A DNA stretch of 64,000 nucleotides from Membranipora membranacea. Its lineage: Eukaryota; Bryozoa; Gymnolaemata; Cheilostomatida; Membraniporidae. A program made the translations under genes and the position numbers. Numbering within the stretch: position 1 is the first letter of the stretch; each line of letters begins with the position of its first letter. The notes below the pieces were generated by a model. It had not been told where the DNA came from and did no database searches. It saw nothing but the letters and a program-made list of their open reading frames with translations. The stretch spans positions 7,237,493 to 7,301,492 of the forward strand of contig OU612071.1 of the NCBI GenBank assembly GCA_914767715.1. Direction: 5' to 3'. Below are positions 22,301-34,276 of this stretch, piece after piece.

Positions 22301-24293
22301 CCTTTTTTCTAGGACATGAAAAAATGACATCTCAACATCATTCAGTGCACTGGAACTCAATTATCTAACTCAGCTGACAAAAAACCCAAAGACAACACGA
22401 AAATCTGGCTACTACCTGCCAATTTGCTCCACAAATGAAGATCTTTTTCTTGGCCCTGCTAAAACTATAGACATAAGACATTAAGCGCTTATAGGTTATT
22501 TTTGTCCTTGCACTTACTTATTATTGAGTGAGTGTCGGAGGTCGACAATCTGTTTTGGGAAATCTGAGGCCATTGTAGAAATTGCCTTGTTGATCAAACT
22601 TCTAAGTTCTGTTTTGCCATCAGCCCTCTCCAGTTGACCTGATAGATGCTCCACTAGCAGTCCTCTTTTAGACAGACCATGAGCTACTGATGACACAAGT
22701 AGGAGCATGTGTTCTCTCGGAATGTTGAAGAACTCCTTCTCAACTGGACGACCATATGATTGCTACTTGGAGAAGCGGCTCTATGCTGACATGCTTGTAT
22801 TATAACCACCTGCTCGAAATAATTGAAATTTGCTTGTTGTAAAAGATAATACAGTAGTATTTTGAAAACTTGCAATTAATGATCCAGATAACAGGGATTG
22901 CAGAATCTCTAAGTTGTCTTCTTCCAATAAATGAAAATGACATTAGAAAAGACAACCGAAAAGATTAAAATAAACCGAAACGTGATACAAGATCATTTCT
23001 TGGAAGAGAGAAGTTGTTGTATCTTGTATTGCGTCATGTTCCTGTACAGATTATGCAACCTCTCTAATGATGATCAATTAGCTTAGCAACATGCCATAAC
23101 AAACGTTTATAAATTGTTCATGTTTAGAGAGGTTGCACAATATCTATCATATCTATCTGTACTTGAAATTATCTTCACTTATCATGCCACCTGGTTTCAT
23201 ATTCTTGATCACTTTTTGACATCAACCTGATTTAAAGTTACATGCTCATGACAATAGAAAAGACAATCTCTTATAGTTAATCATGATGTACCTGGGCGCT
23301 TAGAGGTTCTCGTACAATATTGAACCTGAAACAAGATGGTTTCCGGGAACAATAAGTTATCGTATCTTATATGGTATCATACACAGATTTTGCAACCTAT
23401 CTATTACGCAACTCCCCACCAATGGTATATGGCCTGGCATGCCATTGTGAAGCTGCTGAATGACGTTATCTATAGGCAGACCAACATCATCCTCATCATA
23501 TATCATGCCCATTTTCCCATGGCACATGATTGTCACAATGAAGAGTGAACAATCTTTGTGTGTTTGTATCTCACACAATTTTCCTTGAATTACTCCTTGA
23601 AGATATTCTTGCTTGTACCATTTCACTACGTCGATGGCTCCCCCGATCTTTTCCGATGTATGAACTAGATTTTCTGATTCTTCTTTTGCGCCTGGTCGGT
23701 TGTGAGGATTCCACAAGATGAGTGATTTGATATTTGATAGCCTCTGGTCGAATGGAACGATATAGCGGTGCTTGCAAGACTCGGACAGCCTTTCGATCAT
23801 TTCACCAGTCATTGGTTCATTGTCAATGAGGTTATCAAAGACATACTGTGGCCCTGTGGAAGACAATGTACCGATTAATAGCCTTTAAAATAAACCTCTT
23901 TTCGGACATGATGCCCTTCATGAGTGTGCCGCAAGCACCAGTTGATATTTTGGCTCTGATTGGCGGGGGGAGGAAAAGAGCCAATGCAAGGTCGGATGGT
24001 ACTTTCCTGAAGGAACCTATTGATATAGTGAATATTAAAGTAATGCATTTTCACTTTCACTATATCTCACCAGGTACATCCAGTGACCTGCCATTGGCGC
24101 TCCTTCCTTCCAAGTCATTCAGATCAGAGCAAACCCTGATATACATTATTAGTTAATATATACCCCAATGACCTCAATAATCATGATCAACGATAGCGGA
24201 ATGAATGATGAAGGATAAATGGAGCTGAACCTTCAGAAAGTTTGACACACATTGTCTTTATGCCTTCCACTTACCTGAATCGAAGTTGGCCAT
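19306..24293 (-). CDS. Caspase-like cysteine protease (C14) with a long C-terminal extension
   Basis: Minus-strand exons: 24275-24293, 24071-24106, 23420-23853, 23292-23325, 22518-22743, 22416-22455, 21984-22157, 21628-21786, 21290-21487, 20788-21000, 20474-20530, 19777-19896, 19458-19574 and a short last exon 19306-19317 (LII-stop). All joins keep phase, giving about 612 residues. After a prodomain of only about 50 residues comes a p20-like region: IKSLILWNPHNRPG, the histidine loop TIMCHGKMGMIYDED (His about 130) and a 34-base exon giving LVQYCTRT (Cys about 167), equivalent to the QACRG motif. The p10-like part follows almost directly (FNIPREHMLLLVSS, then SDFPKQIVDLRHSLNN). Caspases normally end there; this protein continues about 360 residues with a Cys-rich patch (CSCEETEYSVSC) and Ser/Thr-rich sequence. 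The last exon and first acceptor are least certain. Proteolytic activity is inferred only from the His/Cys pair. Confidence 0.75.
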
Positions 24294-26405
24294 CTTGATC
24301 CCAGCAATATCTTGACTTCACTAGAATCAGACCAATGTCTTGAATTTCTCACTCTGAAACTAATTAAGATGATAATAGAATACAATTCATCACAATTGCT
24401 GTCTCAATTTTTTAGGGTAAAAGCTTCTTCTGACGTTATATGGGTCATAACCCCAGAAGAGTTTGACGCTGGGATTTCATAAAAATCAATCACAAGAGTT
24501 GTTCCAAAAAAACCCTAAGACAAAGAAAATAATATGTTGAATTTTAGTTCATCGATTTTACATTGTTTATTTTGAATGAATGGCATTCATATCAAATATC
24601 CAAGCTCTCTGGTTGCGGCTAGGTCGATTGCAAAGACGAAACATATACTTTTATGCGATACACATTATAAGCGCTGTAATCTTTTACAAACTAGAGCATT
24701 AACCGTAATATTGCGGCATATTATACAAAACACCCTGTAGTATTTAAGTTTTTTTTCTTCTTGCACTTCCCATTTTCTTTTTTTATATAACTTTAGTGGT
24801 AACTAAATCTACATATATATATATTTTTTAATATACAGAGTTTTCTCATTCTATGCAATCCTAAATGACGAAAAGCTGACTCTCGTTCCAGGTTCAGGGA
24901 CTTTATAAAAGCTGCTGACTACCAAGCGGTTCAGTGAGTGATTCCTGCAAGTGCACTATCAGATACCATTTGATTGACCAACACCAAGCTCTGATATTCT
25001 TTCACCGCAAGGCTATAAAATAACCCTGCATGATGATGAGAGGTTAGCTATCAAAAAGTGGGACTGTACTTTAATTTAGTATATATATTTCTTACTTGGA
25101 TTTTTATATTGCATTGTTATAATATTTTGTCCTCAGACTAGGCGGTTGAATCGGACTAACAGTCTTTAAATATATTCCCTAATTGTTTTCGGACAAGACT
25201 AGTTTTAGGTTGCTTCCATAGACTTAATAATAAACCTTGACTGAAGTGAGGCGCTTAATTATGGTGATGCGACGTCACTGGAGGGTGTAGAAACAGGGAT
25301 TTTTACGCATAGCTATCATTGATTTATCAGTCCCAGCTCTGGTTAGACGTTGATAAATCCACTGTCTTCAATCGGAATTTGAGTTTGAAAATTGCAATAG
25401 ATTTAACAGCTTCTGGCGATCATTTTGATAGTCTGTTTAGCTTTGTAGCTTAAATATTATCCAAAGAGCAAGCTATTGCAGACGGTGCATAGACTAAAAG
25501 CTATAATTTTTTTGCAGTTTCAGCCCTGATTTAAAGTTTATTTCCTTATCAATTTCAATGGAATTTTGAGTTTGAAAATTGCAACAGATTCAGTAGCTTG
25601 TGGAGATCATTATTTTGTCTCAAGTATAACCGGGAATAACTGAGGAAGCAAGCAATTGAATTTACTTTGTGAATACGTCGCACAATTACCAAAGAAAAAA
25701 CTAAATTCATCTTTGCTTTTTTGCTCATTTTGAGCAAGACAAGACATTTATTTTAGGGTTCGGGACAGCTGCTACATCATTTATTTCCCTCTCTAAGTTT
25801 ATATTTGAGACCTATCCTTATGCTAAGTATATTCGTGGGTATCAACTAGGACAGGATCATATCGAGATATTGTTTTCAAAGATATGTTCCAAGGGAAGGT
25901 TAAACAATAACCCTAATGTTTCTGCCTTTCAAGTATGCACTAAGATCTCTGCTAGTCAAATGTGACATAACTCCAAGCTCCTCTGCAAACTGTATAGAAT
26001 TAGATTTAACTAAGAGAGAAGGCACCCTCGGCTTAATGTTATTCATTTCAATTAAAAAAGGAAACATGATTCTAATGGAGATGATGAGTGGAGGGATGAG
26101 TTTCTTGATGACGAGCAAGATACACAACTAGAGATCGTTAGCCGTTAGAAGACATATATAAGATTATAATTTATCAAACGTAAATTCCGCATAAACTGGA
26201 TTCACAAACATCATTTTTTAGATTATACCCACATCACCATGTCCCCTACTATTCATTCAGACTCAGAAATTTATGTCATGGACATAACAATATCATTAAG
26301 TCGAGGGATTATGCCGTTTTTTCATACAGAAGCAGGAGACCAGTCTGCAGTAATGAGCTGTAACATTCTTGGAATTTTGATTTACTTACAAATTTGTTTT
26401 CCAGG
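24294..26405. other. Intergenic region upstream of the caspase-like gene
   Basis: AT-rich DNA with no supported exon. It includes an imperfect tandem repeat at 25366-25685. The stretch directly above 24293 presumably holds the caspase promoter, but no clear core motif was seen. Confidence 0.5.
25366..25685. repeat. Two-copy ~186-bp imperfect tandem repeat
   Basis: The block GAGTTTGAAAATTGCAA and the flanking TTCAAT(C/G)GGAATTT, the GATCATT and the AAGCAAG(C)AATTG-type segments occur twice about 186 bases apart with many substitutions. Confidence 0.65.
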
Positions 26406-26541
26406 TGGCTATGTCATCAGATCTTTAAAACTACAGTGTTCTGACTGCTATAAGTCACTGCTCGCCAGCCCTGATCAGTCCACAGGTGAAACCTCAAAAG
26501 ATGACATAACACTTGTACCCACCAAAGATCGAGGGGTCTAA
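26406..26541 (+). pseudogene. THAP9/P-element-like transposase 3' exon remnant
   Basis: A good acceptor (TTTGTTTTCCAG) opens a 44-codon frame containing GGYVIRSLKLQCSDCYKSLL and ending LVPTKDRGV. THAP9/P-element transposases carry a comparable segment (AGYVVR, then CxxC, then a KxRGG motif). No convincing upstream exons were found within the preceding kilobase, so this looks like an isolated relic. The family call is by motif pattern only. Confidence 0.4.
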
Positions 26542-27277
26542 CAACTGGCTCAAGATTTGTAAAGACGCTATGTGTAGGTCTAAGTAACCACATTGAAATC
26601 AGTGGTGTTGATTCAAATATTGTCAGGTTGTGCTGCAGTAAAGTTCTTACCCATGTTTAATTCGAAAATGTGAATATATCTGTGTCATGCATCCTTCATA
26701 GTACTACTCTGATAAAACGTATTGTGCACAGATATTTACTAATCCATATTCACTACGAAACAGAGAAAAGTGCTACCCTGAAGAACGACAATAATATACG
26801 ATCAAAACTTAACCACCCTTTTGATCTTCAAGCATCAATAGTTATGGAATGATATATTTGATTTCAAAAATTCTACATCTGTTGAACTCATTTGCTATAT
26901 ATCTAGGCTGTATAATAATAAAAATAAAACAGGAGTATTTGAAATAAAACAAAGGTACCCATCTCTAGTCAGCCAATAATTGCGTCAGCAGGGGCGTCAG
27001 CAGGGGGGTTCAGCCTGTGCAAACAAACATCCCCTGAGCACGTCAAAAAAATTTTTTTTAGACTTTTTTGAAGTTGATAGAGTTATCTTCCCTAAGTCAA
27101 TGGTCATGGTAAATAATACAAATGTGCATAATGCATTCACTGTAATAACCCATGTTTTGGGTTTGATAAGATAATAATTAGGTTGGGGGTGTTCACAACA
27201 CCCATTCATTCCCAATGATTTGACTTTGAATTGTTTGGCTAACAAATTCATCACATCTGAGAAAACACAAAAAAGAT
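26542..27277. other. Non-coding stretch before the MITE pair
   Basis: AT-rich sequence with small open frames lacking any recognisable motif. Nothing further was identified. Confidence 0.5.
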
Positions 27278-27744
27278 GGTACAACACCCCTATTTGACCA
27301 ATGATGGGCCTGTTGAACCACTGCTCGAAAAAAGATACATTATAAATTTGATCAAAAAAAGATAGGAAAGATGTATTATTGCATTGGTGAGCTGTATAAT
27401 ACTATAGAAATATTCTCAAATGTGTAAGGAACTAAAATTCGAAAATTAATATGATCTAAAATATTTAGCATAATGCATTTATAGCCTGCGATGGTGTCCA
27501 TGTTGGCAGTAGAAATGTGCAGTAAAAAAGGGTGAAATTTCAATTAGTGCTCTTTCCAGGCCTGTAAAAAGTTGGCAATGCGCATGATTTGACAGAACTG
27601 ATATAATTTTGTAATACAGGTTTTGGGCTACATTTTGGGTGGTTATTTATGGTGAGTATAACGTTTTGGAGCAGGCCTTTGGAGCTAGCAAGACAGCATG
27701 ATTCATATATAAGACAATGGGGAAATAAATAGAGGTGTTGTACC
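27278..27744. mobile_element. ~470-bp MITE, copy A
   Basis: It starts GGTACAACACCCCTATTT and ends with the near-perfect inverse AAATAGAGGTGTTGTACC. A second copy in the same orientation lies at 29920-30395 and is nearly identical by eye along its length. Flanking trinucleotides (GAT/TAA) do not match, so no target-site duplication is seen for this copy. Confidence 0.9.
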
Positions 27745-27905
27745 TAATAGTAGGATGTGCAGACAATGCAGACAAAACAGTTAAAACACAAACAAACTAA
27801 TTTATATAAAATGGCTAATTTCAATGTGTGGCATAGTGAGTTGATGGCCCTGTTGGGGACTGTCTGGTATGGACTGAGGCCACATCATCCAGGGGGTGTG
27901 GGAAG

Positions 27906-28147
27906 ATGAGAGTGAGGTGGACAGATGGTCAGAGTAGAGTGATGGGGGTGCATGAGCTTGGGATGATGTGTGCTCTCCAGACCACACAGTTCCCATATGG
28001 GTACTATGTTTCCCATCTGTGCCACAACAGGCTGTGCATCACAGTTGGACATTTGTCCCTAGAACCAAATTGGGCCAACAGCCAGCCAGTTGCCTCAGAG
28101 AGGGCACCTGCTATGGCCATCCTGGTTTCATGAGATGTCTTCTCTAA
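27906..28147 (+). pseudogene. HNH/His-Me endonuclease zinc-loop ORF with a frameshift
   Basis: The frame from 27906 contains YVSHLCHNRLCITVGHLSLEP, trimmed here to its core SHLCHNRLC...HLSLEPNW, the signature of the zinc-binding His-Me finger family common in invertebrate genomes. In the original frame the next segment is out of phase; a one-base shift around 28070-28095 restores CLREGTCYGHPGF, then MRC, which supplies the remaining zinc ligands, before TAA at 28145-28147. So the domain is there but frameshifted. It lies between the two MITE copies. No catalytic partner domain was recognised. Confidence 0.6.
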
Positions 28148-28199
28148 CCACAGGTAGGACTATTTATGCAATACATTGCACTCAGGGCAAACAGGCATG

Positions 28200-28377
28200 A
28201 ACCCAAACCCCAATTCTTGAGCCCCAAACCCCAATTCTTGAGCCCCAAACCCCAATACTAGAACCCCAAACCCCAATTCTTGAACCCCAAACCCCAATTC
28301 TGTTTGCCCAAACCCCAAATCCTGAGCCCCAAACCCCAATTCTTGAGCCCCAAACCCCAATTCTTAAGCCCCAAACC
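28200..28377. repeat. ~18-21-bp G/C-skewed minisatellite
   Basis: About nine units of AACCCCAATTCTTGAGCCCC on the plus strand, with minor variation. The minus strand is G-rich (GGGGTTTGGGG core) and could form G-quadruplex structures. The open frames repeating Gly-Phe-Gly are artefacts. Confidence 0.95.
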
Positions 28378-28540
28378 CTTATTTCTCATAAGCGTATTGT
28401 TTTGTATTGATAACAAACGAGTTTGAACTTGTCGGGCAAGTTCAGACATGTTTTATTGTGTATTGAAATATTGAAATAAGAGGCATGTAGCATGATGTGA
28501 TATATTGAAGTAGGCTTTATTATATAATATCAGTGGCAGG

Positions 28541-29200
28541 CTAGGTGGGCAGTTGAAACGGGTCATTTTGACCCTTGCAGTAGTCATGCTCATTGTTCTG
28601 AACTAGCTTTTGCTTTAACCAGGCATTGGCTGCCCTCATTCGAGTGGCAGCCCTCCTCCTCTTATGGCTTTCTGTTATCTGGTGGGTCTTGGAACGAGTT
28701 ATGCTTTTCTGTTGCCCCATGATGCGTCTCACAGCAGGTCTGCTCAGGGGGCAGCCGATGTCACCTAGCTTGGTATTGACAGACAAGTGGCCATTGTTAT
28801 GTCTGTAGACGGCGCTTGAAGCGCGGCCAATATAGTTTTAAGCAAAAAGAAGGTTTTTTGGCATATTTTTACTAAGCATTCTATTGAACGCCTCATTCTT
28901 CGGAGTGCTAAAGCCGTAAGCTGTGACAACCCTTTCTTGCTGACAATATCCAATGTTATAAAGCATTTTTGACAATCTAACTTGTTGTGTTGTAGCTGAA
29001 AGTCATTCACTGCAGCAGTCAAAAGATCGAAATTGATGATGGTGCTTCCCATCCCATTTTGCAGACTCTCTATTGTGAGAAGACTCGGCTGCCAGCATGC
29101 GACGAGGACGCAGAAGACACATATCAGAAACAGGACCCCTAGCAGTCTTTACAGCCAGGCATCTATACTGAAATAGCGAAAACAGACAATATACAACACA
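28541..29200 (-). pseudogene. Possible Mutator/Kolobok-like transposase remnant
   Basis: Three minus-strand open pieces follow one another with frame changes. The middle one has STIINFDLLTAAVNDFQ, then CQKC and IVSKKGLSQLTALALRR, resembling the start of Mutator-like transposase domains (Asn-rich start, CxC pair, GL-S segment). The last, 28541-28786, is basic (HKRRRAATRMRAANAWLKQK). Evidence is weak and based on pattern memory. It may simply be a decayed ORF. Confidence 0.28.
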
Positions 29201-29919
29201 TCTGATATATATATAACATCTGTATAATATATATGACACAGTAAGCTTTATGTTTTGAGTGAAGAATAGCTAACTCACCCTTTGCGCTCCTCAACAACAC
29301 GCTCATAGGTATTTTCATCAAGGGACACAACCCTGCGAGGGCTCTGACATGTTATCTTCTTCCCCGCTTGTCGGGGATCGAAACTGGCATGAAAGCCAGA
29401 CAATTTGTTTCTAGTACGCTTTTAATGGCATTTGGCATGAAGGATTATCAAGTGAAAGAATGTTGAGGCTGGAGGCCATATCTCCTCCGTGACTGCCTGG
29501 TTACGGAGGCCATATTACCTCCATGACTACCAGTTTATTAATCACAAATTGGAGTTATCTCCCCACTCAACAGGGGCATATAATTTCCATGTGCCATGGT
29601 TAGATTATAAGATATGCTCAAAATTGCTTCTTTTGTATTATTGTAGACACACAATGCTGTTGATCTGGACCCATACCAACAGGATATGACTGATGTAGTT
29701 GATACGCTCATAGTGTTGTCATATGACATATGGGAGACAAACGAGGGAGGAAAACCTGTCAAGGTGAGTTTTGAGGTAAAGATGTACTGTCCTTAAGGCG
29801 GCAATTGTCACTCTGGTTATGGACGGATCGTCTCCGAACTTCGCATGCTGCAAGGGCACTAACTGAAGTCTTGTATGAGTGGTTTTGATGAACCATGGTA
29901 AATAAGCGCACTCCTATTA

Positions 29920-30395
29920 GGTACAACACCCCTATTTGACCAATGATGGGCCTGTTGAACCACTGCTCGAAAAAAAAGCGATTATAAATTTGATCAAAAA
30001 CAAGATAGGAAAGATGTATTATTGCATTGGTGAGCTGTATAATACTATATACTATACAAATATTCTCAAATGTGTAAGGAACTGAAATTCGAAAAATAAC
30101 ATGATCTAAAATATTTAGCATAATGCATTTAAAGCCTGCGATGGTGTCCATGTTGGCAGTAGAAATGCGCAGTAAAAAAGGATGAAATTTCAATTGGTGC
30201 TCTTTCCAGGCCTGTAAAAAAGTTGGCAATGCGTAGGATTTGACAGAAGTGATATATATTTAAAATACAGGTTTTGGGCTACAATTTGGGTGGTTATTTA
30301 TGGTGAGTATCACGTTTTGAAGCAGGCCTTTGGAGCTAGCAAGACAACATGATTCATATATAACACAATGGGGAAATAAATAGAGGTGTTGTACC
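29920..30395. mobile_element. ~470-bp MITE, copy B
   Basis: Same terminal inverted repeats (GGTACAACACC...GGTGTTGTACC) and interior as copy A at 27278. It is flanked on both sides by TTA (29917-29919 and 30396-30398), a 3-bp target duplication as made by PIF/Harbinger-type elements. Confidence 0.9.
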
Positions 30396-30519
30396 TTATG
30401 AGTGAGAACACAACTCAATACAGTATTAATTTGTTTCAATTGATTCTGTTGTCATCCACAAATAATTAGTATGGAGTACATTTTGACCATATTTATGGAA
30501 CAAACACATACCCAACGTC

Positions 30520-31020
30520 ACTACTAAGGCAAACAACACACTAGGATTCATCAGAAGAAATGTGACCACCACCAACGAAATCGCTGGCAATCAAACAACT
30601 GGTCAGGCCAGTGCTTGAGTATGCTTGCTGCTCCTTGGACTCACTAACATCAACCAGGAAACTACCCTAGAAGCTGTGCAAAGGAGAGCAGCGAGGTTTG
30701 TGTGCGGTATCAGAAGGAGTGATAGGAAGACAAGTGTCTCCGGATTAGCACACAGTCTTTGATGGGAGCAGCTAGGAGAGAGACGCTAGGAAAGAAGGCT
30801 GAAACTATTCCGGGAGATGCACTACGCAGACTCTGATACCATCACCAAACATATCCAACCTGCGACACACCATCTTTCTCGCAGACATAGTCATCAGTAC
30901 CTGATCCCCCATGTCAAAACTCAACACCATCAGCGGTCCTTCTTTATGAAGACTGCAAAGAATTGGAATGCCCTCACCCCTTCCAGCTCCCTACTTGCAC
31001 GCCCTGGATAGCAGACTGCT
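30520..31020 (+). pseudogene. Non-LTR retrotransposon reverse transcriptase 3' remnant
   Basis: Translated with frame changes it reads KANNTLGFIRRNV, then LVRPVLEY-like, then EAVQRRAARFVCGIRR, then LGERRERRLKLFREMHY, and finally QRSFFMKTAKNWNAL. This is the typical order of the RT thumb and C-terminal region in CR1/L2-like non-LTR elements. Several stops and shifts make it non-functional. The 5' part is absent. Confidence 0.75.
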
Positions 31021-31049
31021 TCCTGTTGGTGACACACTGTTAATGACCT

Positions 31050-34000
31050 GGAACGAATACGGACTTACAAGAAACACATTGCTAGATTCATCAACCCTGA
31101 TGTAGCAATTACCTCACCTGAGGTAAGAACTGAGGTAAAAAATAGCTGATACAACTCTATCAGGTCTGAATGATCACAGTATGTAATTTTCATTTTGTGC
31201 GTAGGAATTGAACTTGATACAAACAACTCCGTAATGGTGGCTAGACGCTGCTTCACTGGTAACCAGTGATTTATGTGAACTTTTTCTTTGAGAGTACTGT
31301 ACTCTTAAGCTCGAAAGCGGCCAAATGGGCCATGACGCAGACCACAAAGCGGTGCAGAGCGCCCTAACGCTGGTAACTGGCATCACTGGTTTATAATCGA
31401 AATGGGAGTTTATCTAAATCTAGGATGTTCTCTGTAGTTGGTCTGTATCTCATAGTGCATCAAGCTATTATGATATATTCACAGGATATTGAATATCCAA
31501 GTGTCTTTTCTGCCGTGTCGTAAAACCAACATTTATTCCACTGTGTGATCACACGGTATTCATAATGCTTGTTGACAGGAGTTTAAACAAGGAATAAATA
31601 CTATTGTGGTTCGGTTGATTCACTTACTTTGCTAATTGTCAAGAACTCAAGCTCAGGACGTGATCTAGCGATAGGACAGTCTCACCTTGAATGAGATGAC
31701 AGAGAGAGATTAACTTTAGACTGGAGAACTTTTTGTAGTCTAGCAGAACCTAGATCAAGTTTAATCCAATTGCTGCAATCCAGTTGCTCCCTTCCACTGG
31801 TAACGCTGGTCTGCGGCATGACCAGTGAATCAGGAGCAACTTCGAATGCAGGCAAATGGACCAAACTTGGTCTAAGCAGAACCTATGCATTGATTGATTG
31901 ATGATTAATTTATTTATATCAATCTGGATTTGATTTACAATAAAAAGATTTAACGTTGGGCATATGAGGTATAAAATTCAGCTACTTGTTAGCAAATAAT
32001 TAGAGCAAACTGCGGTACTTCACAATCAGACATTTGCTAGCAAGAGGAGTGTTGGTTAGGAATTGTAGAGTGTCTGTGCTGCTTGACTAAACATAAGAAT
32101 GACATCCCTTGGCAGGTGTAAATAATAGTGGAAGAATCAAAACTTAACACAGCCATAAGCTTACAAACAGAACAAAAGCCAGACCTAGGAGCAAGTATTG
32201 ATATAACACTGCTAAGAATGATGCTCTGGGCCTTGAACAATGTAGGCTAGGCTTGAAATACGCGGACCTTCAACTATGATGTACAAAGTAAGACGCACCC
32301 GACCTTAAACGATAATACTATTTTTTTTCTCATTGCAATTATTCACATAAAATCAGGAAGTGTGGTGAGCGTACACAACAAGGAAGACATTTTATTAGCA
32401 ATGAGTTTATTAATACCTGATGTTCATCCTTATGTGTTTGTGTCTGTAAAGCACCAATTCTTCTAAAAAACGCTTGCCCACATAATATTAATGCTAAACC
32501 CGAAGCAACTGGGACGAAGATGGAAAAGACTAGTCTGAGCCCCCCAGACTTTCCACCCGCCCGACAGCCCCCCCCCCCCCCGGGACGGGAAAGTCTGATC
32601 ACAATGCAGGATTTTGCTGGAGTTGTCTGGTCTTAGATATTATAAGTTACAAAGGGGTTAACTAAAACTGCAATATCTATTGATTTCTATTCATGCCACC
32701 TACAATATTGCTCCAGGTATGAGAATTTTCCAGTCAGACAGTAGGAAAAGACATGTTTGACACTTTTTCAGCCCGCCCCCCCCCCCCCGCCGCGTTTATA
32801 GGCATTAGCCTTGTGGCAACGCTATATATGAGGGTCAGACTGAATTTGTGAAAGGTGATATGATCTGTATAGTGGTCTGAGCCACACACACTTTTGCCTC
32901 ATCCCCACCCCTGGCCGACGGCACCCCGGCAGTGCAGTTTCCTCTCGCATCCCCTATGAATATTTTCAGCAAATGTCAGCAAGCGATTTCTACCAAGTAA
33001 AGTACACGCCCACATAAAAACAAAAATACTTTTGTACATAATCTGCGTATCAAATAGCGCCTCATGAATGGTCTCCTTCATATCATTGTTATCACAAGGG
33101 TGGCCCCTGTGTCCAACCGTAATTTCATCTCGAAATGGACTGAAATAAGAGCGCGGTACCATGACTCATAAATAATGTGTGAATATATCAAAGAAGAAAT
33201 AATTCTCCAAAAGCAACTAAGATTAAAAGCTTGAGTTTCCTGATCTTTGGTTGAGGAGGATATAAAAATACTTGATGTCATAGCAACACCGGTATAGCAG
33301 AAGAAGGCACATCCTGAATTGTTAATTCCTAATGTGAATACCGATTATTACCTATGAAAGTTACGCCTAACCTGCCTTGCTGGGGACAGCACACTGGTAT
33401 TAAATATTTTCCATCAGATCAATGCAAATTTTTCACATTGCAGTGAAAAAATTTATTGTTGCTTTGGTGAAAACATTATTTGAACAGGTAAGCACATTCA
33501 ACCTAAATGACATGGAAACAAAATTTTGCAGGACCGATTGCCTCACAATCAACCTCGCGTCACTATTTTAAGTTATATTTTCAAGAAATGAAAAGAAACA
33601 TGACAAGCTGTACTATGATCAAGGTGTTTGACTGCACACTACCTCTTCAACCAAATAAATACAACTCATCCGTTTCTCCATTTGAAATAGACTTGGATGT
33701 CAAATCTTACCATGGTTTATTTTCAAATTAAGTAAACTGCTAGAAGCTAAACTTCCTATAGATGATGACTTGGTGATATGTGGCATTTCTACCGGACCAA
33801 ATAGGCAGATCTTCCATAGATTGACTTTTCACAAACTACGCTCTGCGGGTCAGTTAATGCCAATCAAGCTTTGGTGCATGCTGACTGCAAGGCCTATCGA
33901 TCGAGTTTCATCTGTGAGGTTTGAATGATACATTAAAATATCACTTTGCTAGTAAGAAGGTAGTAAATGTAAAAGATCAGTGCAGGATCGGAAATAGAAC

Positions 34001-34250
34001 CAATAGAAAATGGAACTTGACGAATCCACCTAGTAAGAAAATGTAAGTGTTATTGAAAGGTTAGAGCTTAAGAGGGAGTGTCTAAAATACAAGAGTAGCC
34101 ATTGTGTTATCTAGCAAATAGCTGTTTAATACTATTCAAAATTTTGTCTGTTTCTCTTTACAAAGAAAGGTAAACTAACATTAGGTGTTAGCAATGACGC
34201 TTCTGACATTCTGTCTCCTGTATCCGAATAATGTACCATGAGACTTTTTT
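31050..34250. other. Intergenic region downstream of the TRIM gene
   Basis: No supported exon. It contains C runs at 32568-32581 and 32776-32788 and short inverted CTGGTAACCAGT-like motifs near 31255 and 31370. A segment near 33943-34025 resembles 53505-53575 (shared AGTAAGAAGGTAG/GTAAGAAGGTAG and GAACTTGACGA blocks), a dispersed repeat of unknown class. Confidence 0.5.
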
Positions 34251-34270
34251 TCAAATTACAAGATAGATGC

Positions 34271-34276
34271 TTTATT
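34271..34276 (-). terminator. Polyadenylation signal AATAAA of the minus-strand TRIM gene
   Basis: AATAAA on the minus strand, about 400 bases after the stop codon, within AAAATAAAGCATCTATCTTG. The same block, with the same downstream CAAATTACAAG-type context, lies behind the paralogue at 62410, which supports a conserved 3' UTR end. Confidence 0.6.

Noticed and set aside
28160-28449. Gly-Phe-Gly-rich reading frames
   Set aside because: They are translations of the GC-skewed minisatellite.
27278-30395. The 470-bp direct repeats as LTRs of a retrotransposon
   Set aside because: Each copy has its own inverted ends and lacks TG...CA termini, and no gag/pol or tRNA primer site lies between.
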